Positions 21,589 through 30,899 of a DNA stretch of 64,000 bases are shown piece by piece. Origin of the DNA: a virus; IMG/VR virus record IMGVR_UViG_3300013372_003978, positions 1-64,000 of that record; one strand, written 5' to 3'. A program made the position numbers and the translations under genes. The number at the start of each line of letters is the position of its first letter. Positions within the stretch are counted from its first letter, which is position 1. The notes below the pieces were generated by a model that did no database searches, was not told where the DNA came from, and was given only the letters and a program-made list of their open reading frames with translations.

Positions 21589-21843
21589 ATGGTAGTAGTT
21601 TATAGTATACCTCAATGTCCTTATTGTACAGAACTTAAAGAAAAGTTAACAGAAAATAATATTGAATTTAAAGATGTTAATGTTTTTTTAGTAGAAAATA
21701 ATGAAGAATATGCAACAATTGTTGAAAAAACAAAATCTGATGAAGTTCCAATTGTTAAAGTTGGAAATCAATTACTAGTTCCTAATGTATCTTTTCATTC
21801 AATTAATGAAGCCTATGATTTAACTAAGAAATTTTTAGTCTAA
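21589..21843 (+). CDS. Glutaredoxin-like thiol-disulfide oxidoreductase
   Basis: This 84-residue thioredoxin-fold protein carries the active site QCPYCTELKEKL (CPYC near residues 8-11) and a cis-proline segment DEVPIVKVGNQLLV. These match glutaredoxin/NrdH proteins, which donate electrons to ribonucleotide reductase. Many large phages carry one to support dNTP synthesis. No reductase is in this window, so the partner is either elsewhere in the genome or from the host. It starts six bases after the helicase stop and is presumably cotranscribed. Confidence 0.88.
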   Translation: MVVVYSIPQCPYCTELKEKLTENNIEFKDVNVFLVENNEEYATIVEKTKSDEVPIVKVGNQLLVPNVSFHSINEAYDLTKKFLV

Positions 21844-21857
21844 TTTGTTTTTTCTTT

Positions 21858-21873
21858 ATATTTATAATAAAAG
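21858..21873 (+). promoter_or_regulatory. Candidate late promoter/leader element for the neck-like gene
   Basis: ATATTTATAATAAAAG lies six bases before the ATG at 21880 and is identical over 16 bases to the element before the gene at 41114. A TTTG at 21844 is too close to be a -33 box. Confidence 0.5.
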
Positions 21874-21879
21874 AAAATA

Positions 21880-23019
21880 ATGGCTGTTAGTACCGAAGAA
21901 AAAGATAAGTTATTTCGTCAATTTAGACATTCAGTTGGTGCACCTATTCGTCAGATAGAAGTTACTGATGAAATGTTATGTACATTATTGGAAATTTGTA
22001 TTGAAGATTATGCTCAATATGTTCAAGAATGGTTAATCGAACATCAATGGCAATCTGTATTAGGTAAGAGTATTGATACAACTGATATGGCTTTTGCTTT
22101 GAGTGTTAGAAGTTTTGATTTCATGACTCAATATACTTATGCGTATTCAAAACAAACAGGTAACCAAACCAATGGTCCATGGGAACTTAAAAAAGACTAC
22201 GTTAATATTGAAGCTGGTAGACAAGTTTATAGTATCCCAGCTAATCGTGAAGTTAATGAGGTTTTATGGATAACTCCTCCAGCAACTAGTCAAGCATTAT
22301 TAGCTAACTACGGTGGAATCGATTATGGTTTTGGTGGTGGTTTTGCACAAACAGGTGGTGGTACTGGAACAGGTGGTCCAAATGGACGTATGGGTTATTA
22401 TATTGCACCAGCATTTGATATTTTATTAACTGCTGCAGATATGAACTTAAAAAATCGTATTGTAAGAAGTGAATTAGTTTATAAAATAACTGCAGGTCCT
22501 AGTGGTACCAAATTATTACATTTATTATCAGTTCCTGGTTCTAAATTATCATTTGGTCAAGGTATTGGTGGTGTAGGTAGTTCAATTAATATGACTGGTT
22601 GTCAAGTATGGTATTTTTATTATGATACAACACCTGAAAATTTAGATGATTGTAAAAATGATAATCCAGATATTATAAAAACACCTAATCAAGTTCCTTT
22701 ATCTAAATTAGATTATGCTGATTTTAATGAACCAACTAAAACTCTTGTTCGACAATTATTTATTGCTGAAGCTAAAAAAGCATTAGGTAGAACTAGAGGT
22801 AAATTTGGTGGGATTGTTGGACCACCTGAAGCTGAAAGAACAATGGATTATGAAACACTTATATCTGAAGGAAATGAAGAGAAAAAAGCGGTTTTAGAAA
22901 GACTTGACGCAAGATTAGATAGATTATCATCGACCAAACAATTAGAAAGAGGTGCAAATGAAGCTGAATTCTTAAATAGGTCATTAAAATACAGACCATT
23001 AGGGTTCTGGGCATATTAA
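21880..23019 (+). CDS. Putative neck/connector-type virion protein (379 aa)
   Basis: Residues 1-100 are helical (DKLFRQFRHSVGAPIRQIEV, then EDYAQYVQEWLIEHQW), followed by a segment with YVNIEAGRQVYSIP. The centre is Gly-rich and looks flexible (GGIDYGFGGGFAQTGGG). The C-terminal 110 residues are again helical and charged, with FIAEAKKALGRTRGKFGG and a probable coiled segment around KKAVLERLDARLDRL. This layout recalls T4-like neck or head-completion proteins. It is the only clearly structural gene in a replication-type operon and has its own late-type element. The neck assignment is tentative, the virion role less so. Confidence 0.5.
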   Translation: MAVSTEEKDKLFRQFRHSVGAPIRQIEVTDEMLCTLLEICIEDYAQYVQEWLIEHQWQSVLGKSIDTTDMAFALSVRSFDFMTQYTYAYSKQTGNQTNGPWELKKDYVNIEAGRQVYSIPANREVNEVLWITPPATSQALLANYGGIDYGFGGGFAQTGGGTGTGGPNGRMGYYIAPAFDILLTAADMNLKNRIVRSELVYKITAGPSGTKLLHLLSVPGSKLSFGQGIGGVGSSINMTGCQVWYFYYDTTPENLDDCKNDNPDIIKTPNQVPLSKLDYADFNEPTKTLVRQLFIAEAKKALGRTRGKFGGIVGPPEAERTMDYETLISEGNEEKKAVLERLDARLDRLSSTKQLERGANEAEFLNRSLKYRPLGFWAY

Positions 23020-23061
23020 ACAATAATAATAATAAATAACAAACAATTAAAAAAAAAACAA

Positions 23062-23364
23062 ATGGGATTAAAAATCACAACATCGTTACACACCGATAAA
23101 GGTGAAACATCAGAAATGTATTTAAATGTTGAAACTTTAAATATAAACAAAAAAAACATGAATCATGTTATGGTAAATAAATACTTTAACAAAGCAGCTA
23201 GAGACACTAACGACAATGATAAATGTAATTGTTTTGAAGTTAGTAGTTCATACATGTTAAATGTTGAACTAGCTGATTTAGAAACAAATTACATCTATTC
23301 TTTGGTTTATGATAAAATCAAAGTAGAGTTAGAAGGTAAAGGATTTACAGTTGAAGCACTTTAA
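23062..23364 (+). CDS. Hypothetical protein (100 aa)
   Basis: This small mixed alpha/beta protein starts MGLKITTSLHTDKGETSEMY and has two cysteines as CNC near residues 56-58. Its last 30 residues (ETNYIYSLVYDKIKVELEGK) resemble a beta-helix end. The early tract KITTSLHTDKGETSEMYLNV is typical of small phage proteins, but no family is recognised. It follows the neck-like gene by 42 bp and is closed seven bases later by a strong terminator. The preceding leader is purine-rich (A-runs) with no Shine-Dalgarno sequence. Confidence 0.6.
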   Translation: MGLKITTSLHTDKGETSEMYLNVETLNINKKNMNHVMVNKYFNKAARDTNDNDKCNCFEVSSSYMLNVELADLETNYIYSLVYDKIKVELEGKGFTVEAL

Positions 23365-23370
23365 ATTAAT

Positions 23371-23408
23371 AAAAAAGGGAGGTAATTAATTACCTCCCTT
23401 TTTTTTAT
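23371..23408. terminator. Bidirectional terminator between convergent genes
   Basis: A-run, GGGAGGTAATT and AATTACCTCCC (a perfect 11-bp inverted repeat with no loop bases beyond the centre), then a T-run. It serves both the plus-strand 100-residue gene ending at 23364 and the minus-strand polymerase ending at 23408. Confidence 0.93.
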
Positions 23409-26400
23409 TAAAAACCCCATTCATCAGGTTCTTCTTCTTCTTGTACTTCTTCTACTAGAGAATTATATTCATCAACAATATAATCTTCTGGCATATCACC
23501 AAATGTATCATCAAACTCATCGTCTAAAATAATGGTTTCATCAGTTCTAGTTAAATTTCCATCACCATCTTTTTTAAATTCTAACTCATCATCTTCGCTA
23601 TCTTCTGAAACAACTTTTTTCTTTTTAGGTTCATCACTTACCACAATTACTTTTTCAGCTGCTTCCTTTAATTTATCAATAGAAATATCAGTATTTTCTA
23701 ATAATTCAATTTCTTCATAAGTATTTGTAATTGTTTCTCCACTCATAAAGTTTAATTCTGTTAGATATTCCAAATATAATTCATATCTATTATCTATGTT
23801 ATTTATGTTAGTTAATTGATAGTATTTATCCCTTTCGATTGCTTCAAGTTTATATTTGAAAATATCGTCATAACTGCATAACATTTCACCCCATTTTCTG
23901 GAAAGTAAATAAACACCACCATCATTATCAACATCAACATCGGCAATTACAAATACATCTATAGGTAATGTTGATTTAGTTACAATATCTCTTAAGTCTT
24001 GAAGTTCTAAATGTTTAAATATATCATCTAATACCTCTTTTTCATGTTTAATACCTTCTATCTTGGCAATACGCATACGTTCAACATAATCAATTTGAAG
24101 AACATCCCATTCTTCTTGTGTCATATTATTAGGTAATTTATTAACTTTAATCCAGAATTTAATTTCCTTATCTTCCATACGCATTAAGTCTTCATAAGAA
24201 TCTTGGTCACCTGGTTTATTTGAAATACCTGAAACTAATTCACATTCAGCTATGGTAAATACTGTTCTATCTTTAAGTTTTTCAGTTATTTTTTTAGTTG
24301 TTTTATCTTTTACCTTAACAATATCTAATATTACACTATTACGAACATCTAAATTAAAACAAACCAATAATGGTTTTATTTTTTTATTGAAAGCATCTAA
24401 ATAACGAGCAACATTATATTCATCTGTATATAGTTCAGAGTTGATTTGCTCAATCCTTTCACCAGTACTAGTAAAAGCATCCATATTAATATTATCTTCG
24501 CTCTCCATCGCTGTTATGGCTTTTTTAAGCATTTCTAATTCTTTAATCATTTCAAAATCATGCTCAATAACTTTTGGGTCAATTAATTTACAATTTAATT
24601 GAACTTCTCTTTTAACTGTTGGTATTGGAGAATCTGGATTATCAATAACCCATTTCTCAGTTTGTTTTTTAGTCATTTTATTCAAATGAACAGTTTTCAA
24701 ATCACCATGAGATTTAGATGTACCAGTGTTGATATAAAATAAAGTATCACCTAATGTCACGTCTAATCCAGCTTGCATTGCTAATTCCATGTGTGCTTGT
24801 TTAGGCATAGGATTACCAGCTTTATTTTTCATTGTAGCTTTCTTTTTATAATCAGCTATGTTTGATTTAATTTTAGCTTTAGATGCTATCTTAACCAATG
24901 GAATTTGATAGTTATAAATCTTATCTACATACTCATAATAATAATTGATAAATGAATGACCATCACCATCCAACAACATACGAATCCCTTTACCTAAAAA
25001 TTCTTCAATATAAACTGACATTTTTTTAGATTTAACAGAGTTACCAACTAACTTAATCTTACCACCAATATCATTAGCATAATTTTTTCTAGCAAAGTTA
25101 ATCGTTGAACTACAAACATCATCTAAATCCAATCCCATACGACCTTCCATATAAATTTCATTAAATTCAGCCAAAGCAGCATCAATACCTATTAACTCTT
25201 TACCAGCATCATCAATTGTTTTCCAATGACTACCTTTAGCTACATATTTAATTTCATTAATATTAGCTGGTGCTGCAAAGTTAAAACCATCAGTGTCACC
25301 TACAAGAGCACGAAATCCGTGAGTTTCTGTAAAGTGTTTTACCATTAAACGTAAGTATTGACGACCACGACATGTAGTTTCTTCAGCAGAGTCAGTATCA
25401 CCCCAATTAAAGATGTAAGGAGCACCATATGAACCAAACCATGAGTTAGCAAGAATCTTAAGTGGTAATTGTTTCTTATCATATAAATTAGATAAAGCTT
25501 TATGGTCATGAACTAATTTTTTATATTCTTCTTTTTGTTCTGAAGTTAAATCTTTACCTTCTTTTAATAATGCATCATATTTCTTAGCTGTTTTCTTTTC
25601 AGTACCAGTTAAGAATTTAAATTTATCACGTGTATCTACCACATAAGTAAGGATACCTTCCATTACACCACTAATATCCAAGTCAGGAAAAATTTTATGT
25701 GTAATCTGAGTTTTAGGGTATAATGCAGCATAATCTAATTTATATACATCTCTAGCATAACCTAATTCTAATAGACGAGAAAGTCCACCAGTAAAGTCTC
25801 TTTTAGTTTGTGTTTCTGGAATTGCTAATCCATTCTCATAAGACCATGCAGCCATAATAAGTTTCCACTGACCAGCGGTACCCATTGTTGATGAACGTTG
25901 AAATGATGTTGGAAGCATTTTTGCAATAAGGAAACTGGCTTGGTTAAAAATATTATCAATTTGTTCAGTTTCCCACAAGTCATCACATAAATAACGTTGT
26001 ACGATATAATCACCTTTTTTAATAACATAACCTTCTTTTAAAGGAGTCTTATCAGTAATCATATACCAATCACCATTGGAATCATTAAATGCATATTGAT
26101 TATCTTTATCTTTCCATGTAGTATTAATTTTATCACCAGGAACATAAACACGATTAGGTTTAGCTATATCTGAATATTGTGTAATGTACTTCAAACCCCA
26201 AGATTTAATCTCTGAGTTAATTGCCATTGCTCTACGAACAGCATGTGAAATATCCATAATATTATAACCATACATATTTGTTTGTAAGTAATGTTCTGTT
26301 TCACCACCAAACTTAACTGTAGCTGGTTTACGTTTTATTTTAGAAATTCTATTCAATGTGACAGCTAAATCTGTTATTGGAATAGATAAACGCTCTGCAC

Positions 26401-27142
26401 GCTCAAATAAGAATGGCCAGTCAAAGTTTTCTGAATTATAACCAGTAATAATATCTGGTTGGATAAAATCAATTATTTTGAAGAATTTAGTGATTGTTGC
26501 TCTTTCTTCATTTCTTTTCTCTTGAAGAGTTTCACCTTTTACTTCTAATACGTGTTCCATTTTTCTGTTATCTCTAACACCAATTTGGAATATACTATCT
26601 TTACTAGCAAAAAGGCCAGTAGTTTCCAAGTCAAATTGAAATCTATGCACATCATCATAATCGTCCATACCTTTAAACAAACGCTTACCACTTTGGATAA
26701 GAAATTGTTCATCAGCTCTAAACATTACGAAATTTTTAGAAAAATCTTTATGAAATACATCAACACCACCATTTTTAAAAAAGTTAATTAAATCATTATA
26801 TGATTTGTTGCAGGTTGCCATGTATTTGTATCCACGTTCAAGTCTTTCGGGAGAAAAGCCTTCAGAATTACTAGTTCTTAATTCACTGATTTTAACACCA
26901 TAACTACGACCAGCTTCTATTCTTTTTACACGATTACCACCATAAAGAATACTAGTAATATCGTGTTTAAACCATAAGAAAGGTTTAAAAGGGTGTGGTT
27001 CTAATCTTTTACCAGTTACTGGGTCATTGATTACTAGTGTGACAGTAGGTTCACTATATCCAGCTTCAATGGCTACAATATATTCTTGTGGGTCAGAACC
27101 TTGCAAGAAATTCTCAATTACTTCATTACTTATTTTGCTCAT
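23408..27142 (-). CDS. Family B DNA polymerase (1,244 aa)
   Basis: The 3'-5' exonuclease motifs are visible: Exo I FDLETTGL (D171, E173), Exo II GYNSENFDWPF (N236, D241) and Exo III YLCDD (Y384, D388). The polymerase motifs follow: A LDYAALYPKT (D470), B KILANSWFGSYG (K562, N566, G570) and C LVGDTDGFNF (D616, D618). Motif C reads DTDG where many family members have DTDS. The protein is longer than T4 gp43 (898 aa), with extra sequence between the domains and a very acidic C-terminal 90 residues ending EEPDEWGF. That end could contact a sliding clamp, by analogy with T4. The gene is transcribed alone from a host-like promoter. Confidence 0.97.
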   Translation of the reverse strand: MSKISNEVIENFLQGSDPQEYIVAIEAGYSEPTVTLVINDPVTGKRLEPHPFKPFLWFKHDITSILYGGNRVKRIEAGRSYGVKISELRTSNSEGFSPERLERGYKYMATCNKSYNDLINFFKNGGVDVFHKDFSKNFVMFRADEQFLIQSGKRLFKGMDDYDDVHRFQFDLETTGLFASKDSIFQIGVRDNRKMEHVLEVKGETLQEKRNEERATITKFFKIIDFIQPDIITGYNSENFDWPFLFERAERLSIPITDLAVTLNRISKIKRKPATVKFGGETEHYLQTNMYGYNIMDISHAVRRAMAINSEIKSWGLKYITQYSDIAKPNRVYVPGDKINTTWKDKDNQYAFNDSNGDWYMITDKTPLKEGYVIKKGDYIVQRYLCDDLWETEQIDNIFNQASFLIAKMLPTSFQRSSTMGTAGQWKLIMAAWSYENGLAIPETQTKRDFTGGLSRLLELGYARDVYKLDYAALYPKTQITHKIFPDLDISGVMEGILTYVVDTRDKFKFLTGTEKKTAKKYDALLKEGKDLTSEQKEEYKKLVHDHKALSNLYDKKQLPLKILANSWFGSYGAPYIFNWGDTDSAEETTCRGRQYLRLMVKHFTETHGFRALVGDTDGFNFAAPANINEIKYVAKGSHWKTIDDAGKELIGIDAALAEFNEIYMEGRMGLDLDDVCSSTINFARKNYANDIGGKIKLVGNSVKSKKMSVYIEEFLGKGIRMLLDGDGHSFINYYYEYVDKIYNYQIPLVKIASKAKIKSNIADYKKKATMKNKAGNPMPKQAHMELAMQAGLDVTLGDTLFYINTGTSKSHGDLKTVHLNKMTKKQTEKWVIDNPDSPIPTVKREVQLNCKLIDPKVIEHDFEMIKELEMLKKAITAMESEDNINMDAFTSTGERIEQINSELYTDEYNVARYLDAFNKKIKPLLVCFNLDVRNSVILDIVKVKDKTTKKITEKLKDRTVFTIAECELVSGISNKPGDQDSYEDLMRMEDKEIKFWIKVNKLPNNMTQEEWDVLQIDYVERMRIAKIEGIKHEKEVLDDIFKHLELQDLRDIVTKSTLPIDVFVIADVDVDNDGGVYLLSRKWGEMLCSYDDIFKYKLEAIERDKYYQLTNINNIDNRYELYLEYLTELNFMSGETITNTYEEIELLENTDISIDKLKEAAEKVIVVSDEPKKKKVVSEDSEDDELEFKKDGDGNLTRTDETIILDDEFDDTFGDMPEDYIVDEYNSLVEEVQEEEEPDEWGF

Positions 27143-27157
27143 GTTATAAATTTTTTA

Positions 27158-27189
27158 CAAATCTACAAAACAAAATTTAATTAAACAAA
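27158..27189 (-). promoter_or_regulatory. Bacteroidota-type promoter of the DNA polymerase gene
   Basis: On the minus strand TTTG (27189-27186), a 20-bp spacer and TAGATTTG (27165-27158) match the Bacteroidota consensus exactly. The predicted start near 27152 leaves a leader of about 10 nt before the ATG at 27142. Confidence 0.8.
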
Positions 27190-27211
27190 TGATTTAGGGT
27201 AATTATTTTTT

Positions 27212-27259
27212 AACTTGGTGATGCACAAAGTTACCGATTTATTTTGAGTTCACCAAGTT
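27212..27259. promoter_or_regulatory. Inverted repeat upstream of the polymerase promoter
   Basis: AACTTGGTGA (27212-27221) and TCACCAAGTT (27250-27259) are perfect 10-bp inverted copies separated by 28 bp. They lie just upstream of the polymerase promoter and after the stop of the 124-residue gene. No U-run follows on the minus strand, so it does not look like a terminator for the fibre operon. It could be a protein-binding site. Confidence 0.4.
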
Positions 27260-27266
27260 TTTGTGG

Positions 27267-27641
27267 TTATTTTTTTATTCCGCTATCTAAAACGTTAACA
27301 TATAAGTCTTCTCTGATAGGTACAATAAGGGTTCCACTACCGTCATTAAAAGTAATTTCAAATTTAGCGACATATCTACCAGCAACGCTAGTTTGTTTTT
27401 GAGTAAATTGATATGTTAAATAATATTCATCACCAACACAATCACTTGCAGGTAATACTTGTTGATATTGTGCTGTTGCTTTACCTATTTTAATAACACC
27501 TGTTACAATATCGGTCATGGTAAATGTTAAAGTTGAATCTTCTACTTTGTCATAAAAGCGTTGAAAATCATTTCTTCCATCTTTAATAAGCTCCAATTTC
27601 AAAATTGGAAGTGTTGAGTTTTTTACTATGTGAAATTCCAT
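27267..27641 (-). CDS. BppU-like / Ig-fold baseplate or fibre-associated protein (124 aa)
   Basis: The pattern STLPILKLELIKDGRNDFQR, then VEDSTLTFTMTDIVTGVIKI, then GRYVAKFEITFNDGSGTLIV resembles the N-terminal domain of phage baseplate upper proteins. In that family a small beta-sandwich binds fibres. The beta-strand spacing and the end VPIREDLYVNVL fit an immunoglobulin-like domain. At 124 residues it would be just that domain. It is the last gene of the right fibre operon, 11 bp after the 994-residue fibre. A connecting role between fibre and baseplate is inferred from family and position. Confidence 0.6.
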   Translation of the reverse strand: MEFHIVKNSTLPILKLELIKDGRNDFQRFYDKVEDSTLTFTMTDIVTGVIKIGKATAQYQQVLPASDCVGDEYYLTYQFTQKQTSVAGRYVAKFEITFNDGSGTLIVPIREDLYVNVLDSGIKK

Positions 27642-27652
27642 ATATTAATTTA

Positions 27653-30637
27653 TTAACCTAATGTAATTGTTTTTGTAATCCCATTAATTCTTATTTTTAA
27701 TCCAGTATCTGTATTTGATTCTAACCAAATATCACCATCATTTGGTGCACTTGGTGCTGGACCAACCTCAAGTTTCATAATAGCACTTGCAGTTGTTGAT
27801 GCAGCAATATGTAAATTTGCTGTTGGATTAACTACATTTATACCAATTCTACCATTTGTTTGTGCTGACATAATTGGATTACCTAATATTGTTCCATATG
27901 TATTTTTTCCAAATAAAACACCGCCAATATTTAGACTATTTGTTGTTCCAGATGGTAATGTTATATTTGTACCAATAATAATATTATTTGAACCTAAATT
28001 ATTAGTACCAAATGTTTTACCAGCACAATAACCAAAGAAATTTGAATAAGATGCATTTGATGCTAGATAACCAGCATTAGTACCAATAAAATTTGAATCA
28101 TTTGCGTATGTTGCATAAGGACCAGCACCCTGACCCATAAAATTTGAACGACTAGCACCTGGTGCACTTTGACCAGCATATGAACCTATGAAATTTGAAT
28201 TTGTTGCACCTGTTGCACTATAACCAGCCCAATAACCAAAGAAATTTGAACGAATAGCATTTATCGCACCATTACCAGCATTACCACCAAAGAAATTTGA
28301 ATTATCAGCATTAGTTGCACCATAACCAGCACTACCACCAACAAAAAATGAACTATTAGCATAAGTTGCATTTTGACCAGCCAGAGAACCTAAGAAATTT
28401 GAATAACTAGCGTTTGTTGCACTTTCACCAGCTTGATAACCAACAAAAAATGAACCTCTGGCATTTGTCGCATTTCTACCAGCCCACATACCAATGAAAT
28501 TTGCCTCATAAGCGGCACTTGCATATTGACCAGTTTCGTAACCAATGAAATTTGCACGATAAGCATTAGTTGCACCATAACCAGCATTATAACCCAAGAA
28601 ATTTGATTGACCAGCAGATGTTGCACCATAACCAGCATTCCAACCTAAGAAATTTGATTGACCAGCACTTGATGCACCATAACCAGCTTGATATCCAAAG
28701 AAATTTGAATTAGAAGAGAATTTTGCACCATAACCAGCATTCCAACCAAAGAAATTTGAATAACTAGCAATTGTTGCACCAGAACCAGCTTGAACACCAA
28801 AGAAATTTGAATTACTTGCACCTGTTGCTAAATAACCAGTTCCAGATAATCCAGTTGAAAATAGACTACTAGTATTTACAATTGTTATTGGTGATGTTGA
28901 ACCGTTACTTCCAGTAGATGCTGATATAGTAACTACATTACCACTTGCATCAACACCAATAGGTTGACCTGCACTTGTTGTAGCTGAACTAGTAAGTCTT
29001 TCTAACCTTAATCCTGATGTATCTGGTGCTTCACTATATATATGAAGTGTATTTGTTGGATTAACAACATTAATACCAATCTTACCTGTTGTCTGTGCTA
29101 CGATGCTTGGGTCACCTCCTGTCGTACCATAAGTACCCGTTCCAAATAAAACACCACCTAAATTAATTGAATTTGTTGTACCTGAAGGTAAACTAATATT
29201 TGTTCCAATAATTATATTATTTGAACCTAGGCTACCTAATATTTCGCCATCACCAACACTATAACCAATAAGTGTTGAATAACTAGCACCTGTTGCTAGA
29301 TAACCAACATTATAACCCATAAAATTTGAATATGGTGCATTTGATGCACCATTACCAGCACCAACACCAAAGAAATTTGAAAAACTTGCATTTTTTGCAT
29401 TATAACCAGCACTATAACCAAAAAAGTTAGAAAAACCAGCACCTGATGCTTGAAAACCAGCAGAATCACCAAAGAAATTTGAACGATAAGCGTTTCTTGC
29501 ACTTTGACCAGCTCTATTACCCATAAAATTTGATTGATTTGCATTATATGCACCATTACCAGCACCCCAACCTAAAAAATTTGAATAACTAGCACCTGTT
29601 GCGGCATCACCAGCATAATATCCAATAAAATTTGAATATGGTGCATTAGTTGCTTGATAACCAGCCCTAGCACCAATGAAATTTGAATTACTAGCACCTG
29701 ATGCTTCATAACCAGCATTCAATCCTAAGAAATTTGAATAATAAGCGTTTGTTGCACTACCACCAGCACCACCACCTAGGAAATTTGATTGATTAGCACC
29801 TGATGCTTGGTAACCAGCACCTTGACCAATGAAATTTGATTGATATGCATTTGTTGCTTGAGAACCAGCTTCTCCACCAAAGAAATTTGAATAAAAAGCA
29901 CCTGTTGCGAGCAAACCAGCTCCATTACCTAAGAAATTTGATTGAGAAGCACCTATTGCACCATTACCAGCATTCAATCCTAAGAAATTTGAATTATTAG
30001 CACCACTTGCTTGATAACCAGCATTTTGACCAAAGAAATTTGATTGATATGCATTAGTTGCACCATAACCAGCTTGCTCACCAAAGAAATTTGAATTATA
30101 ACTATTTGTTGCGTTTCTACCAGCACTAGGGCCAAAGAAATTTGAACCACTGGCATTTAGAGCATTTTCACCAGCTTGTGTGCTAAAGAAATTTGATTGG
30201 CTAGCGTTTGTTGCACCATTACCAGCTGTATTACCAAAGAAGTTTGAATTAGTAGCACTTGATGCTTGCCTACCAGCTTGATTACCTAAGAAATTTGAAC
30301 CACTGGCATTAGGTGCATTATAACCAGCTTGAAGACCAACAACAAACATATCATTAGATAAAGCCTCAGCACCATCACCAATTGCTATAGAACTAGTCCC
30401 TGATGCGATAGGTAATATTGTAGGTGGTGTGTCATTTTCAGCATACCATGCAGGGCCATCATAAAAACCAGTTACATTAAACGTAGCCCCTGTATTGTTT
30501 GTAAAAGTAGTTGTACCAGCAGTATATGTAGCACCAGTAACAAAAGTATTTTCATAATACCTTTGTGATATTTTTAAATTACTATCTAATGATGGATACC
30601 CACCAGCTTTATCTTTATTTAACTTACTTTCAAACAT
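27653..30637 (-). CDS. Tail-fibre protein with two 17-residue repeat arrays (994 aa)
   Basis: After a short head (MFESKLNKDKAGGYPSLDS) and one VTGATYTAGTTTFTNNTGAT module, the protein holds 21 tandem 17-residue repeats. A cap (NNIIIGTNISLP, INLGGVLFG, KIGINVVNPTNTLHI) follows, then a linker with SPITIVNTSSLFSTGLSG. A second array of 16 repeats and a second cap come next. The last 40 residues (ASAIMKLEVGPAPSAPNDGD onward) are a short beta end with IWLESNTDTGLKI. The two-array layout is like a duplicated fibre arm. The same linker precedes the array in the 916-residue fibre. It is probably a trimeric fibre or whisker. Confidence 0.85.
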   Translation of the reverse strand: MFESKLNKDKAGGYPSLDSNLKISQRYYENTFVTGATYTAGTTTFTNNTGATFNVTGFYDGPAWYAENDTPPTILPIASGTSSIAIGDGAEALSNDMFVVGLQAGYNAPNASGSNFLGNQAGRQASSATNSNFFGNTAGNGATNASQSNFFSTQAGENALNASGSNFFGPSAGRNATNSYNSNFFGEQAGYGATNAYQSNFFGQNAGYQASGANNSNFLGLNAGNGAIGASQSNFLGNGAGLLATGAFYSNFFGGEAGSQATNAYQSNFIGQGAGYQASGANQSNFLGGGAGGSATNAYYSNFLGLNAGYEASGASNSNFIGARAGYQATNAPYSNFIGYYAGDAATGASYSNFLGWGAGNGAYNANQSNFMGNRAGQSARNAYRSNFFGDSAGFQASGAGFSNFFGYSAGYNAKNASFSNFFGVGAGNGASNAPYSNFMGYNVGYLATGASYSTLIGYSVGDGEILGSLGSNNIIIGTNISLPSGTTNSINLGGVLFGTGTYGTTGGDPSIVAQTTGKIGINVVNPTNTLHIYSEAPDTSGLRLERLTSSATTSAGQPIGVDASGNVVTISASTGSNGSTSPITIVNTSSLFSTGLSGTGYLATGASNSNFFGVQAGSGATIASYSNFFGWNAGYGAKFSSNSNFFGYQAGYGASSAGQSNFLGWNAGYGATSAGQSNFLGYNAGYGATNAYRANFIGYETGQYASAAYEANFIGMWAGRNATNARGSFFVGYQAGESATNASYSNFLGSLAGQNATYANSSFFVGGSAGYGATNADNSNFFGGNAGNGAINAIRSNFFGYWAGYSATGATNSNFIGSYAGQSAPGASRSNFMGQGAGPYATYANDSNFIGTNAGYLASNASYSNFFGYCAGKTFGTNNLGSNNIIIGTNITLPSGTTNSLNIGGVLFGKNTYGTILGNPIMSAQTNGRIGINVVNPTANLHIAASTTASAIMKLEVGPAPSAPNDGDIWLESNTDTGLKIRINGITKTITLG
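28019..28834 (-). repeat. 16 tandem 51-bp units, second array of the 994-aa fibre
   Basis: Exactly 816 bp of 17-residue units. Three variants replace SNF with ANF or SFF (for example RANFIG, SSFFVG), so this array is more diverged than the first. A Cys occurs in the last unit (GYCAG). Confidence 0.93.
29252..30322 (-). repeat. 21 tandem 51-bp units, first array of the 994-aa fibre
   Basis: Exactly 1,071 bp, 21 in-frame units of the same 17-residue family as at 8873 and 39195. One unit has FFSTQAG in place of FFGxxAG. Confidence 0.95.
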
Positions 30638-30639
30638 AT

Positions 30640-30882
30640 TTATTTATTTTTTAATAAAGCTATTAACTCATTTTCTTCTTCTTTAGATATTGGTTTACTT
30701 TTTTGTAAGTTAACAATTTCTTTTAATTGTTCTGGGAAAAAAACACCATTTAATGCTTCTTTAGCAGTTTCACATTCTCTGTATGTCATTTCAAATGCTT
30801 CTTTTATATCATCAACCCAAGTTTCAGTTTCTACTGATTTAAGATATTTGTTGTCTGTTGTTCTTTTTATATATTTTACCAT
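30640..30882 (-). CDS. Small charged hypothetical protein (80 aa)
   Basis: The protein starts MVKYIKRTTDNKYLKSVETE and is mostly helical, with TWVDDIKEAFEMTYRECETA and a Lys/Glu-rich end (SKEEENELIALLKNK). The early KYLKSVETETWVDDI pattern is seen in small phage proteins next to fibres. There is no membrane segment and no known motif. It lies three bases before the 994-residue fibre start and 17 bases after the 325-residue protein stop. A chaperone or attachment role for the adjacent fibre is possible but unsupported. Confidence 0.6.
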   Translation of the reverse strand: MVKYIKRTTDNKYLKSVETETWVDDIKEAFEMTYRECETAKEALNGVFFPEQLKEIVNLQKSKPISKEEENELIALLKNK

Positions 30883-30899
30883 TGTTTTTTCTTTTAAAT

